A DNA stretch of 64,000 bases, taken from positions 13,493,501 to 13,557,500 of the forward strand of contig NC_090784.1 of assembly GCF_040054535.1 (NCBI RefSeq). The letters run 5' to 3'. The notes under the pieces are model-generated. The model made no database searches. It was given only the letters and a program-made list of their open reading frames with translations, and was not told where the DNA came from. This document shows positions 1 to 12,180 of the stretch, piece by piece. How positions within the stretch are numbered: the first letter of the stretch is position 1; every line of letters starts with the position of its first letter. A program made the position numbers and the translations under genes. Origin of the DNA: Antennarius striatus. Its lineage: Eukaryota > Chordata > Actinopteri > Lophiiformes > Antennariidae.

Positions 1-50
1 TCAAAGCACTGAATGTTGTGTTATGCTAAGCAGTGCTGTTTTCCTAACAG

Positions 51-336
51 GCTGTACTTCATAACCAAGCCTGCAGAACAGAGTCTGGACAGGGTCTCTC
101 TGTCAAAGAGCAATGAGTCCTGGTCTCTCTTTCTGTCACCAATTCACTCTGTCTGTTGTACAGGGCCCCTGAAAAATCACCTGGTTTCCTTTGACACAAC
201 AAACATAAGCAACTCCGCTGATTCTAACTCAAAACCTAACCTACAGATCAAGGATAACGGTGAATACCACTGTAGAACCAGGACATCAAGAAGCCTGTCA
301 CTGATTATTCCAAACCGCATTTTTATCTCAAAGTGA
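51..336 (+). CDS. possible 3'-terminal exon of an Ig-domain protein (partial)
   Basis: An open frame follows a plausible splice acceptor (TTTTCCTAACAG, ending at 50) and runs to a TGA at 334-336. Near its end it carries D-N-G-E-Y-H-C, the D-x-G-x-Y-x-C hallmark of the F strand in V-type Ig domains. An AATAAA at 425-430 could be its poly(A) signal. The upstream exons are outside the window, there is no transmembrane segment or ITIM, and the cysteine partner is unclear. It may be a decayed exon or a chance frame. I cannot name the gene. Confidence 0.25.
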
Positions 337-2200
337 CGTACTTCTTGCTAAATATATGATTGTTCTTGCCGTGGTTGTTTTCATACTTGATTATTGAACA
401 TATTTATAACCAAATAGACCCTTCAATAAAATCTAAAATTGTACAAGAAATCATCACGAATGACAAAAAATAAGAGAAAAGGGGTGCCCCATAAATGGAT
501 GGATGCAAAGATTGGACTTTTACTACTTTTTTTTTCAAAAAGAGACTTGATTAATTCATCACATTTACCAGGAAATGTAAACCATATGACACATATCATA
601 ATTAAATATTAATTCGATGAATTCCTCTGTACGTTATCCAATAGCTTTCACACTTCAAAATTACCGGAGCATATGACCCTTTCCGTGGATGGGACAATTG
701 GCTCTCATTTGATAGTGATGTTTTAGTTTAACAGAGGAAATTTGGTTACACTTTACATTAACTATATCCTGATGTGTGCGAGGGAAGGATTAGGCTATAG
801 CGTTTGATTTCAAGGGAAGCAGGGGGAAAATTCTCCAGGTAGAGACATATATTAGAATTTGAACAATATGGCAAGGAAAAGAGGGGTAGGGGTGCAAAGG
901 CATATGGGGTTAAAGCAAGCCCAAACATGCACAGCAATTTAAATCTCCAACTCCCAATAGACTGGGCCTTTGACAGCCCAAGTTCAAGGTAGGATCACAG
1001 TGATCCCTGGGGCAGAAAACACAGCCTTTTTAGTTGAGGTCCTTTCTAACATTCTGCTCTCAAACTCAGTTTGTAGCAAAAACTTTTGTATGATGCAAAT
1101 CTGAAGACTTATCTCTTCCACAACATGTAAACACATCACGGGAAGAAAAATGACCCATTAGAGGGTTACTGTGACTCATATTATTCCTACTGCTGAAAGT
1201 TTTATAGGCTTTCTAAAAAATAAAATCCAGACTAATAATTAAACTGTGACTTTGGTTCTAATTTCTCTTATTTGCACCCCTTCAATCATTACCAGAGCAT
1301 TGTTCATTTAGAGTACAACCACTAAAATCTTTAGGTCTCAATTTATCAGGTACGACTTACTGGACTTTACTACAGCTCTGAAAAATATGGAAAAACAGAG
1401 ATTTTTTAAATAAAGGTTGATCAATAAAACAAAGTTAAATGTAGTCACTGACTTAACAGTCGTTGTTGTTCTGTATTTATTTTCATGAAATTATTGATAT
1501 TTTATGGTGCACTATTCATTTCCCTTGACCAGTAGAATATATTGAATGTCAGATTTTGATACAGCCGAGAAACTGGTGCGTTACTTATTTTATGTGTTAA
1601 ATCCAATGGAACTCAAAAGACACGAGGATTTTCATAAATTTTTCTTTAAGCAACAGTTCTCCCAGTTAGAAAGTGAAAAATGAGCTTTAAAAAATACATG
1701 TTTCAAACTTTTTGTCAAACTGTTGCTTTCATATAAATGAAATTGATTACACTAAAGCAGGTCTGCGATACGGATCCATTATTAACAGCATCTTCTGAAA
1801 GCCCATCTCACTCTGCATTAAATAATATAAACACATCATCAAACTTAAATAGCTTACCTTATTATCATGTGTCATTTACACAGCCAATTAAAAGGGACAC
1901 AGTAAAACTGGAACTGATCTCAGGCATCGTGCAATGAGGAAGGAGCAGTTATTGATAGTGTTGTCACATAAAAATAATGACAGCGGAGACTAATCAAATG
2001 ATTAAAACATCTTTCATTTCTTCAGGCCGTAAAGCGCGCCTCGTCAGCACAACCTTCCTGAAAGTAACCCTGAACGTCTCAATCCTTAATCAAATATCGA
2101 CTAGCCTGCAGAATGACGTCATGTTAGGCACATATCTGTTCAGGACAACATACATTCTTGAGAACAGATGAATCACTCTTCCCTTTTCTTTTTTTTTAAA
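337..2200. other. intergenic, no gene recognised
   Basis: AT-rich sequence with no convincing exon on either strand. Short open frames around 1737-2171 resemble no family I know. A perfect CRE palindrome (TGACGTCA) sits at 2114-2121. Confidence 0.5.
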
Positions 2201-2219
2201 CGACACTAATACCAAAACC

Positions 2220-3080
2220 ACCACCACAAGCTGGGTTTTTCCAGACGATCACTGGTGAACCGCAACGCGCGTAGAGTCCGGAGCGCACCGGTGATACACC
2301 CGGCACTGCGAATCCCGATACGGGACAGCATGCCGACGTCTCAAGGATCCACCACCGAGACTTTAGGGTTCATAGAAGAACCAGGGAGGCACGAAAACGA
2401 AATGTATAACTGAAGTCCTCGTTTGCATTGACCTGTTCCGTAGTTTAGAGTCGGGTTCGGGATGAATTCCTGCAGACTTGTCTCCACTGCTGCCTGACAG
2501 ACCGAACAGCAGCGGCGGCACTTGACTCCACGTTCAACTTCATCCATTAGTCAACAGACAGGCGACCGACGCGGGATGACAACGCGCTCACTCGATCAAA
2601 AGTAGCGCAGACCGTTAACTCGTTTACTTGCGCATATATATGAGTTGATAACAAGAAGAAAATACACCATCCTGCTCCCTGAAGCAAACGACATAATGAA
2701 GTGGCTGCATGAATAAAGAAGAAGAAAAGTAACGAGGAGCGCCTTTAACAAACAAACCTGCAGAGGCGCATGCACGACCCTCTGCATGGCGGTAGCGCGT
2801 TTCCAACTCACCAAACAAGTGTAGAAAATGTGAAGCAGTCTCTCAGAAGAAACCACGTTGGACTGAGAAAAGATTACAATACGATCTATTTAGAGAAGCA
2901 TAACGTCACCCCTGGGTGACGTCACGTGGGATTCCTGAACTTCTAAATCATTGCGGTCCGCTTGGAGGCGGCGCGAGAGGGGCGGGGTTTCGAAATGCAC
3001 GCCCAGAGGCATGAATGCCTGAGTGGGTGTGGCGCACACTGGCTACCCCGCGCAGACAAATTAACCATGCAAATAAGCGA
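2220..3080. promoter_or_regulatory. CpG-rich promoter-like region, gene unassigned
   Basis: This stretch is much richer in CpG than its surroundings. It holds a perfect CRE palindrome TGACGTCA (2917-2924) overlapping an E-box CACGTG (2923-2928), a GC box GGGGCGGGG (2979-2987) and an octamer ATGCAAAT (3067-3074). In human, CREB5 lies next to JAZF1 on this side and points away from it, so by synteny this could be a creb5 promoter or 5' exon on the minus strand. No CREB5 coding sequence is visible, so the assignment is inference only. Confidence 0.45.
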
Positions 3081-3598
3081 GGTGTAGAGGATCTCACAAG
3101 TGTTTTATTATAAACATTTTAATCTAAATCAACTGGGTGTAAAAATTGGATTCATCTGCACGTTTCATTACATGAGACTTTGGAAATGACATGATGGACT
3201 TCAAGTCCAAAACTGTAAAAAGTAAAAAGGCAGATTTTTTCTAAACACTTTTCAGTGTTAAGAAATAGTCACCCTTAAAATACAATTCACAACTATTTCG
3301 ATTTGTTGGATTTGTCGCAGAGGGAAAAGCGCAGGTGTTACTAATATTCATGACAAATGATCTGTTGCTCTTGCATGGTCGTTCATCTTTGCATGTGAGC
3401 TGGATTTGATTAGGACGATCAGATTAATACCATTGTCCAGAAAATATCAATGATGTTCTGTTCACCAGTGATGTGAATACTAATTTCTTGCATTGTTTGC
3501 TGTGATGCCAACAGTGTGGTGAGAGTCTGACAGCTCTGTAGCCTGAGGGCTAGAAAGCAAAAGCAAAATTTGAATGTGTTTCAACCTCGTGTTTCTTA

Positions 3599-4071
3599 GG
3601 CCCCTTCCACACGATGCCGCAACTTTTTGAAAACGCAACTTTTTTGTTGCGTTTACGCCTTCCGTCCACACGACAACGCAGATATCCAGAATGAAAACGC
3701 AACTTTTTAAAAACGCTGGCCTAGGTGGATTTTTTTAAAAACACTGGGTCTGCGTTGTCGTGTGGACGGAGTATCCGCAACTTTTTAAAAACGCTGACGT
3801 CTTGCCTGCGACGAAAACCTCTGTGACGTCTTATTTATGGGCCCGTGTGTTGTGACAAAAAAACACGGAGGATTCCTATTGGATAAAATTTGACTCAATA
3901 CTGCCACCACATGGTTTGGCATGCTTATAGCCATCTTCGAAAACGCACTGGTGCGTTTACATGTGGACGGAGATTTTTTTGAAAACGCTGTCGTGTGGAC
4001 GCGAATCGTTTTCGATGCGTTTTTTAAAAGTTGCTTTTTCAAAAAAAAAACGTCATCGTGTGGACGGGGCC
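3599..4071. mobile_element. Harbinger-like MITE with TTA target-site duplication
   Basis: A 473-bp non-coding element. Its ends are inverted repeats (GGCCCCTTCCACACGATG on the left; on the right the reverse complement of GGCCCCGTCCACACGATG) flanked by TTA on both sides (3596-3598 and 4072-4074). A 3-bp TWA duplication is typical of PIF/Harbinger elements. The interior repeats the theme CGTGTGGACGG next to AAAACGC several times in both orientations, so the element can fold on itself. It has no transposase frame. Confidence 0.7.
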
Positions 4072-4074
4072 TTA

Positions 4075-5059
4075 GTTGTTCCCTCAATGTGTGACGAAAC
4101 ACTGACGTGAACAACCTCGTCTGTAGACAAGACACATGAAGTCTGATGGGACTGTTCACACTTCTTTCCTATCAGGGGGGATCAATACGCATCTGATTTA
4201 GGACCACAAAGGCTATGTGGACGTTACAGGAGCCACTGTTCAGCTCTGTTCTATTGTGTTACATTTTGTGTTGACAAAATTTTCAGTGTGAACATATCCA
4301 TCCTGTGGTGCAGCAAGTACACACACTGATGTTTGCATGGTTTATCTAGTACATCAACAACAAAAAGAATCAGAGTTGTGAGTCAACTCCTGGTGTTTAA
4401 ACAGAGATGGATGTGGTGATAGCAAAGGACATTTTGTTTTGGAGGACAACAAACACTTTGCTTTCTCACACAAATTGCAAACAGCTGATGATCTTTGTTA
4501 TTGTTGTCATCACTCCTCTCTGGTCATTGAACTTTAGTGCATTGCTGGACCTGCCAACACACGTAGATGCAAAAAACTAGATAAATTGTAATCTTTCCGA
4601 TTCATTTTTCATTGATTTGCATTGATTGATTTGATTTGATTGCACTGATTTGTTGCAAATGTTTTATTTTGTTGTTGAAACAGTCCTGAAAAAAGTCTGA
4701 TTTTGTTACATTATGACAAAAAATTAAACTAAAATTGAAATTGAATCACCTCATTCTGGAAATGTAAATGGAACCTAAGTACCACAGCAAACCAGCATTA
4801 ACAGAACTAATACACTGACAAGGAACCAGCCAACTTAGTTTTATTTCTTTACAAATGTGATGTGCCAACATATTAACTACAGATTAATTAAATTAAAGAT
4901 TAAAGATTAAATCTAATTATTCATCCACACTCTTCACTCTTTTTTGCATGTGGTTACAGTCTTTTGTTAGTCATGCATACACACATAGTATTTGAATACA
5001 GGCCCCTGAACACAACACACTGGGGGCCTGTAGGCATGCAATTAATAACACTTCACACA
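4075..5059. other. intergenic, no gene recognised
   Basis: AT-rich unique-looking sequence with short simple runs (for example TTGATTTGATT repeats near 4620). No exon or RNA gene is seen. Confidence 0.5.
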
Positions 5060-5302
5060 AACAGTAGGGGGAGTCAGAGTGAGAGGTCGCGCACAGGGGA
5101 TTGCACCCCAAATGGGCAGCTTGTGGGGGGGCGGCACCTTGCTCAAGGGCGCCTCAGCAGTGGCTGGGAGGTGAGCTGACGTCTCCCACCGTCAGCTCAC
5201 ACTCTGAGGGACGTCCTGGTGGGAGAGGGATTTGAACCACCGATGGCTGGGCGATCCGTCTTCAAAAAATCTGCTCTACCGCTGAGGCACTGCCGCGAGC
5301 CA
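5060..5302 (-). mobile_element. tRNA-derived SINE (minus strand)
   Basis: Read on the minus strand it begins with a tRNA-like head. An A-box-like sequence (around 5274-5290, GTGCCTCAGCGGTAGAG) is followed by a B-box GGTTCAAATCC (5228-5238). Then comes the body motif CTGAGGCGCCCTTGAGCAAGG common in fish SINEs. The anticodon region is degenerate, so this is not a functional tRNA gene. Confidence 0.7.
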
Positions 5303-7100
5303 CAGCATTATTAATGCTGTTAATAATAATAATGTGTTATGTGAGTGCAGTGCATCGAAGTGCATTAATCCTCCAAATGGCTCGCTTGTGTGTAAGACAA
5401 CAGCTATTATCACAACGAACACCAGCAATGATTGTTTGCAGTCTCAGCTGTCACTATCAGAAAAGTTTGTATTTCTCCACCTTCTTGTGTGACTACCAGC
5501 AGTACATTTCATCAGTCTTTGTGGAAGACACCAGCCAGTAAAACACACTAACAGTGTGACTGGATGTGTTTGTGCAAAAGAAGACAAAGAGGTAGGCGGT
5601 CCAATCATTTCTTCAAAGTGACATGAAATTATTGCAGGGCTACTTACACTCGAAGTCAATTAACTAATATCTCTTTGTGTCTTAAAAAGAGTTTTGACAA
5701 ATGCAATAAAAAGTAATGGGCAGGAGCTGGGCTTAGAAAATGTCTTTAAATTATCACAAATCAATGAACCTGTATCTTTAAAGGCAAACAAGCCCCACAT
5801 GATTTCATGTTTCACATCATAAGAAATACATATTGGGCAATATTTTCACTTTCAGGGTTTGTTTTTGTTTGTTTGTTTGTTTGTTGGGGGGGGGGGGGTC
5901 CGTCCATGTGTGGACATTTTCCTGTGTGTTGCATATCATACAAACTACATGTACTGGTGTTATCAAATCTTTGCTCATATATTAACCAGAATGAGAAGTT
6001 TTACAATTTGTACATATTATTGTGTATTTTGTTTCTTTGGAAACCTGAATTTTAAGGTGATGCTTAATTGTGGTAATATTATCTGGAACATATTTAGAAA
6101 ACAACACATAGGTTCACCAAACTGTTCACTATGATAAACAGTGGGAAGAGGTTGGAGGAGATTCAAACATCTTTGAAGTAGGAAGCATTAATGTTGAAGC
6201 TTCGTGTCACCTGCTGGTGCCAGCTGGCTGTGAGTTCTCCGGCCACAGACACAGATAGTGAAGCCATCCTCGGCTCCAGGGATTAATGACTCTTCACACT
6301 TTGAGAAATGTTTACCTCTCGTCTGTGACCACACCACTAGACGCACTAAGAGCTCTGTCACTGAAACAATAATGCAGTCTGAAAAGCCACCATAACTCAG
6401 GGCTTCTCCGCCTCTGTCTTTTAACCAGAGCTTTAATCAACGTTTATGACATCCTTTTGTCTCTTTATTGCCAATATATTTCCCCAACCAATCCAAACAT
6501 TATGCTCCCAGAGGAGCAGACTATTACGGTTGGAAAGAGCTGATACAGTTTGGGTCAGTGACCCACACTAAAGCAGATTTGATCTATATTACACTAAACC
6601 TTTTATTATTATGCCTTTGTGTGAGGCTTTTGAGAAAGATCACCTTGGGAGAATTAGCAGCAGTGAGGAAGCTTTGTTGCAGAAAATGCAATAGGTGACA
6701 AAAGTCAAATAAAAGTGTCAGAAAGGTTTTCAATTTGTAAACGCAATATGAAACTTCTTCAGAAAATTTTGCTTCAATTGAAGATAGGTGTTCAAATTAT
6801 TTAAACCATACTATAAAATAGTATTTAGTACAGTTCTCAAGCAAAACCTCAAGAAAAGAGAATGTGATGATGGGCTCTCAGAAACTATAATGCATTTCAC
6901 ATTCAACAACCAAAAGGTAATTTTTAAAAAAAATTATTTATTTTTTTCTCTATGAAAAATAAATTTACTTATTAAAGTGCAACATTTCATGAAAGCTATA
7001 AGCATTTCTGTGCAATTTTACACAACTTTATTAAAAGTTACAAAAGAGGCATCTGACAAAATCTGATTACATTTTATTTAATGGAAAAAATGTTGCTCAC
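5303..7100. other. intergenic, no gene; simple repeats
   Basis: A (TTTG)n run leading into a run of 13 Gs lies at about 5856-5898. The 6190-6400 stretch is higher in complexity and GC than its flanks and contains ATTAATGACT-type homeodomain cores; it may be a conserved non-coding element, but I cannot test that. No exon is recognised. Confidence 0.35.
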
Positions 7101-7109
7101 AGCAAGAAC

Positions 7110-7183
7110 TTTCCAGCATAGCTGGGAAAAGCTCCAGATAAGTAACTGAAAATGGATGGATGGATGGATGGATGGATGGATGG
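7110..7183 (+). repeat. SINE/LINE tail fragment ending in (ATGG)n
   Basis: The motif AGCTGGGAAAAGCTCCAG followed by GATAAGTAACTGAAAATGGATGG is the decayed 3' end typical of fish retroposons (AGCTGGGATAGGCTCCAGC...ATGGATGG). It runs straight into about eight ATGG units. Confidence 0.6.
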
Positions 7184-7360
7184 GATTAGTTCTGCTTCTA
7201 CAGGATGCAGTCCGAGTTTCATTTTAATTTGTCTGTATTTAGTTCTGATGTTTCTCACAATTTTCTAAACTGAGGAAACCAAACTTAATCTTATCAAATT
7301 TTACAAGCATGCTGATGTGGCTTTACTTTCTCCGGCAAAAAAGAAAATACATCATGCATC

Positions 7361-7714
7361 TTTCATTCATTTTCATTGACCGCTTCATCCGCTTACGTGG
7401 GTCACGGGGAGCTGGAGCCTAACCCAACTGTCTTGCTGTCTTGGGGCATTATGCGGGGGAAACTCCAGGTGCGATGCCAGTGCACCGCAGAGCTACACAG
7501 AGACAGACAGAGGCACACACACTCCTACGGACAATTTGGAACAGCCAATTAACCTGAAGTGCATGTTTTTTGGAGGTGGGAGGAAGCTGGAGAACCCGGA
7601 GAGAACCCACGCAGACACGGGGAGAACATGCAAACTCCACACACAGCGGGACTCGAACCCGGACCCGCCTTGTTGTGTGGCAACAGCACTACCCACTGCA
7701 CGACCGTGCCGCCG
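7361..7714 (-). mobile_element. tRNA-derived SINE, nearly full length (minus strand)
   Basis: On the minus strand the head reads CGGCGGCACGGTCGTGCAGTG with an A-box, then the B-box GGTTCGAGTCC (about 7650-7660). The conserved body follows (TTTGCATGTTCTCCCCGTGT, then GGTTAATTGGCTG) and an end near GCGGATGAAGCGGTCAATG. This is one of the most widespread fish retroposon families. The apparent open frames on both strands here are artefacts of the repeat. Confidence 0.8.
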
Positions 7715-10480
7715 AAAATGTGTCAATTGTTCACAAAGACAGTGAGACAGTGAGTTAGTTCAAGTAGGACAATAAGTCATATATTGTTAGGTTTCCTTGC
7801 AAAATAAAAAATAGCATCCACTATATCATAAATGCTCGGTTTGACTGTAAAAACAGCTTATTTGAGAGTAGCCCTGAAGATAAGGTGTGTTCCAATATTT
7901 ACATCCTTTAATTTACATAATTGCCATTAGACTACTCTAAATAGTAAGTCACCTGTCTTTACTAAACTACAAAACCTTTACAAAACCATTGCCAGACTTA
8001 TATATCATTTGATTTCTCAACTTCTGAGGAAAATGTTTCAGGTGTTGACTATAAAGATCAGTAAGTATGACATGCCGGGTCAGACCACAGTATGACCGTA
8101 TGACAGTTTTGACACTGGTTCTTCAGATTCTAAAGTTGGTTGTCAAAAATATGAATATGGCACTTTTTAAAAGGGAAAGTTTTAAAAGGTGATTTTCTGT
8201 ATATTGTTCTGTACATGCTGTATAAATAGCTTCTAAGAAACATGAGAGTTACTTCACTCACTTCACTGCAAAACAGCCATATATAGTAAAAAAAAGGTAT
8301 CAGGTTGATCCGAACATAATTTTACGATATGAATGGGAACTTTGTTCATTAAACAATCTTGCAGTCCAGACTTGTGTCCTGAGACACCAAACATTGCCGT
8401 GGAGCAGTGCTGGAACTGGGAGTCTTATTCAACTAAACAAATGTGCTGGGAGGTTCTTGTTGGATAACCCCAGTGTCATTCCTGCACTCTAACACTCAAC
8501 CTTTGTAACATTTACAGTACATTCAGCAGATAGTGAATGGTGCTGCCTGTGTGATGACTCTTTGGATTTATAACGGTGTAGGATGATCTCCTCTGTGCTC
8601 TGCATTGGTGGCTAAATACATCACTTTTTGACATCTGAATTGGGCTTGTGCATGTGCTCAGACAGGACTATTACGGTCATTTGTAAAGCCATTTATAATT
8701 GTTCTGTGGCTGGACTTTGACGATGTCTCATATAAATGATATCAGAACAATCGCTTTAACCCTTTTTACGACATTATTTTTATTATTTTATTCTATGAAT
8801 AATATTTTGAATTAATTTGTGAAGCAGTATTGTTATTTCATCTTTGAGAATTTCCCTTAGCCCTCAAAAAGTTAACATCTCCCACAAAACATGATATCCA
8901 AAAATGAACACAAGAATGATTTGGATTTAATATAAACTCTAAAATGAATGTTTGTGCTTTTAAAATGTCCACATTGCGGGTCATGCATGGGTCTGTAGCG
9001 CCTATCCCAGCTGGCTTTTGTATTTGCTGTAGCTTGTGCAACAAATTACCTTTCAGTGACGATAACATTAACATTAATGGGTGGTAACAGCTGGAGCATA
9101 ATAATAACACGTTGTATTACTCATCAAACATAATCACCAATAAATAACTGTGGATATGTAATTCCAGAATTTTAAGGTAATGGTAATCGTCTTTTTTCTT
9201 TCCATTGATGCACGGATATATTAAATATACCCACTCCATGCATCATCTTACAGTTACATTCTACACATGGTTTTTTTCTTAAATATGATTCTATTATCTC
9301 CTTTCCTTCCGTAAAAAATGGGTTAAAATTATGTTGTTCAAACTAATCCTATGTAACATTTGTTTGTCTTAGTAGGATTTGCGCAGTAGTTTCTGACATT
9401 GTGTAACAATGCCGGAGGTGCGTGATATTTTTTAGCACACTCCTGAACGACTTCATCAAAGAGCAAACATCAGCTGCAGTTATCTACTGAACAATACTGC
9501 CACACTGTGGAAGTAATGTTTTTCATTTGTATGTGACAACACAACTGAAACTTTATCACTGGCATTCAAATGATTAAGAAAAAAAGATAATTGCCTCGAT
9601 CGAAGAGGTCTTTTTTACACGCATTCGCTTGTTTTATGTGGGGGTTTTTTTGGTCTATTTAGTCAGAAGAGGCTCAGTCCAAGAGTGCTGAAGACATTGT
9701 GATTAAATTGTTTGGAGATGTGGGGTATGGGTAGATGAGATTTACTTAGTGAAGTGAGTCATCCAATCATCTGGATCCAGAGTTCTTATAAAATAAATCT
9801 TTACCACAGCAGGATAATGGTAACAGAAACATTTTTGCTTCTATCTTCAAAGATAATGCAATGGAAAAATAAGACAATGGCATCCTCATAAGATCAACCA
9901 CACATTAAAACATAATCTGGATCCAATGTAATGTAATACTCTGGATCTGATGATCCATGTTTAAATAGGGCCAAAAAAATGTCATTACTATAATATAACT
10001 GAGTATAATGCTGCACACTTACAATTAAGGGTCGCTGAAACTGTACTGATTTGGTTTGGATTCAGATTTAAGAATCTGAAGATCGTGAGATGTTTATGCA
10101 TGAAACTAATAATGGTACGATAGCATCTCTACATTTTAGGGCCATGTTGTATGGTCAGTGAGTCAGTAAATACTATTAGAAGGATTTTGCTTCAAATGCA
10201 CAACAACGACTGGTGGAAATGCAGAAGACAAATTTATTATGAGGCAGAGGTCAGTACACAGGAAGACAGACAAAACCAGTCAGAGGTGTCCTAAACATGA
10301 GGCAAAAGGCAAGGTCAGAAAACAGGCAAGGATAATACACTGAAAGATAATGACAAGACTATGACAGTAAATATTGGTACAGAAGCAAAATGCTACTATG
10401 GAGGGGGGATGAGACAAAACACAAATGTGGGAATATAAGCAGGACCAATGGAGAATGACTGGACACAAGTCACCATCAGT
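7715..10480. other. intergenic, no gene recognised
   Basis: Mostly unique AT-rich DNA. A short minus-strand fragment of retroposon tail (AGCTGGGATAGGCGC) occurs at about 9000-9015. No splice-bounded coding exon is seen. Confidence 0.45.
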
Positions 10481-10496
10481 GTATGTATGTATATAT

Positions 10497-10604
<108 letters not shown>

Positions 10605-10938
10605 CAACTGTTCCAACTGGAACAACATCTACCTTTAACAAATTAGTGGTAGGACCACTTTTTAAAAAGTCAATATGTGTGTACATATATGACAGTCTAC
10701 AGTATATATAAAGGTAGTTTACACTTGTAGTACTAATATTTACTCTACATGAGCACTTCGCAATAGAATATAGTCCCACTAAGCATCTTATTTTCCTCAC
10801 TCATTCATTATTATGAGGTGACATGTCAGAGTGATTGAAGTGGGTTTTCCGGTATTAATTCATCCACTGACACTGTAAAATCTAGAAGAGTCAGCTGGAC
10901 TTGCCTAAGGTTGGTTGAAGATGTCTCACCTCTCATCA

Positions 10939-11075
10939 GGGCGGCAGTAGTTCAGTCCACAAGGATTTGGCTGGAGAGGTATCATTTCACCACCTTAACA
11001 CTGCTGAGGAGACCTTGAGCAAGGCACCAAACTCCAAAATTGCTTACAGGGCGCTGCCACACGACTGCCCTTCAC
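10939..11075 (+). mobile_element. tRNA-derived SINE, internally deleted (plus strand)
   Basis: The head GGGCGGCAGTAGTTCAGTCC is the start of a common fish SINE. The body motif GCTGAGGAGACCTTGAGCAA and a GGGCGCTGCCACACGACTGC end follow. The B-box portion is missing or eroded. It abuts the next (TG)n tract. Confidence 0.65.
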
Positions 11076-11116
11076 TCCACCATCTCTCTTTTACGTAATT
11101 GCATGTCTAAAGGCAC

Positions 11117-11216
<100 letters not shown>

Positions 11217-11499
11217 ATGAAACCACCAAAACAATAAGTCTGATTAAGAATTGTTACCATTTGTAAAAGAAAGAGTTGTTGTCCTGCTCACCCTTATGTG
11301 AGCTGATATTGTGAGCTGCATTCAGGTAAGAATTCAGTGAATTCAGTGAGCCATTTTGACATTAAATGGCTTCTTTAACTTAATTTACAAATATACAAAA
11401 ACTTTAAAAACATAATTTACAAAAACTTTAATTATATATATTTTTCAGAATTGTCATATGTTACACACGTTTTAAACTTGTGTCTACCTCTATTAATTT

Positions 11500-12180
11500 T
11501 ACTGGAACACGTTGTGCTTTTATAATGAAAGGTGAGGCTCTGTACTTCCGGCCTGTTGTCTCGTTAGCTAGCTTGACGCCGCTCTGTGAAGTCACCGCGC
11601 CGCTCCAGCTGTTCTCACCGCTGCGCGCTGCTTGTAGCACTGCTGCCGCCTGCCCTCGACTCCAATGCAGCAGCGACCATGACAGGTATCGCCGCTGCTT
11701 CTTTCTTTTCCAACGCTTGCAGGTTCGGTAGCTGTGGACTTCACTTCGACTCTCTGGCCGAGCTCATCGTTCACATCGAGGATAACCACATCGGTAAGCT
11801 CCGAGCAGTAATTAGCGCCGCAGCTAGCTACGGGTAATGCTTGCAACTAGCACCAGTGTTAGCAAGCTAGCGACTTACTTCCTGCGTCTTGACAACCCTG
11901 TTGCTAGGTGTGGTGGTGGTTGATGTTTTGGGGTAGATGTTAGCCTCTTGCTTGCTAACTGTATATGTTTATAAGCTCTGTAGTATTGGTTACACATCTG
12001 CAACATAACAATGACGTATTGACACACCGAAGGGAGCGGTTTTTTATGCTCGTGTATTATTGTTGCAGCGCAGGGCCCGCGCGCAGCCCCGCCTCGGAAG
12101 CGCCGTCAGTTCACTTGCACCCCGCGTGAGACAGCTGCCCTGATGGCTGACGGGGGTCTGACGTCACTGACAGCCTAGAG
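11500..12180 (+). promoter_or_regulatory. jazf1: jazf1 CpG-rich promoter and first exon region
   Basis: CpG density rises sharply around the start codon of jazf1 and stays high into intron 1. An ETS-type CTTCCGG lies at about 11544. No TATA box is evident, consistent with a CpG-island promoter. The exact transcription start cannot be placed from sequence alone. Confidence 0.55.

Noticed and set aside
5228-5290. tRNA gene on the minus strand
   Set aside because: A- and B-boxes are present, but the anticodon arm and acceptor stem do not pair and a SINE body follows.
7493-7758. Overlapping open frames on both strands
   Set aside because: They are all inside a tRNA-derived SINE found throughout fish genomes.
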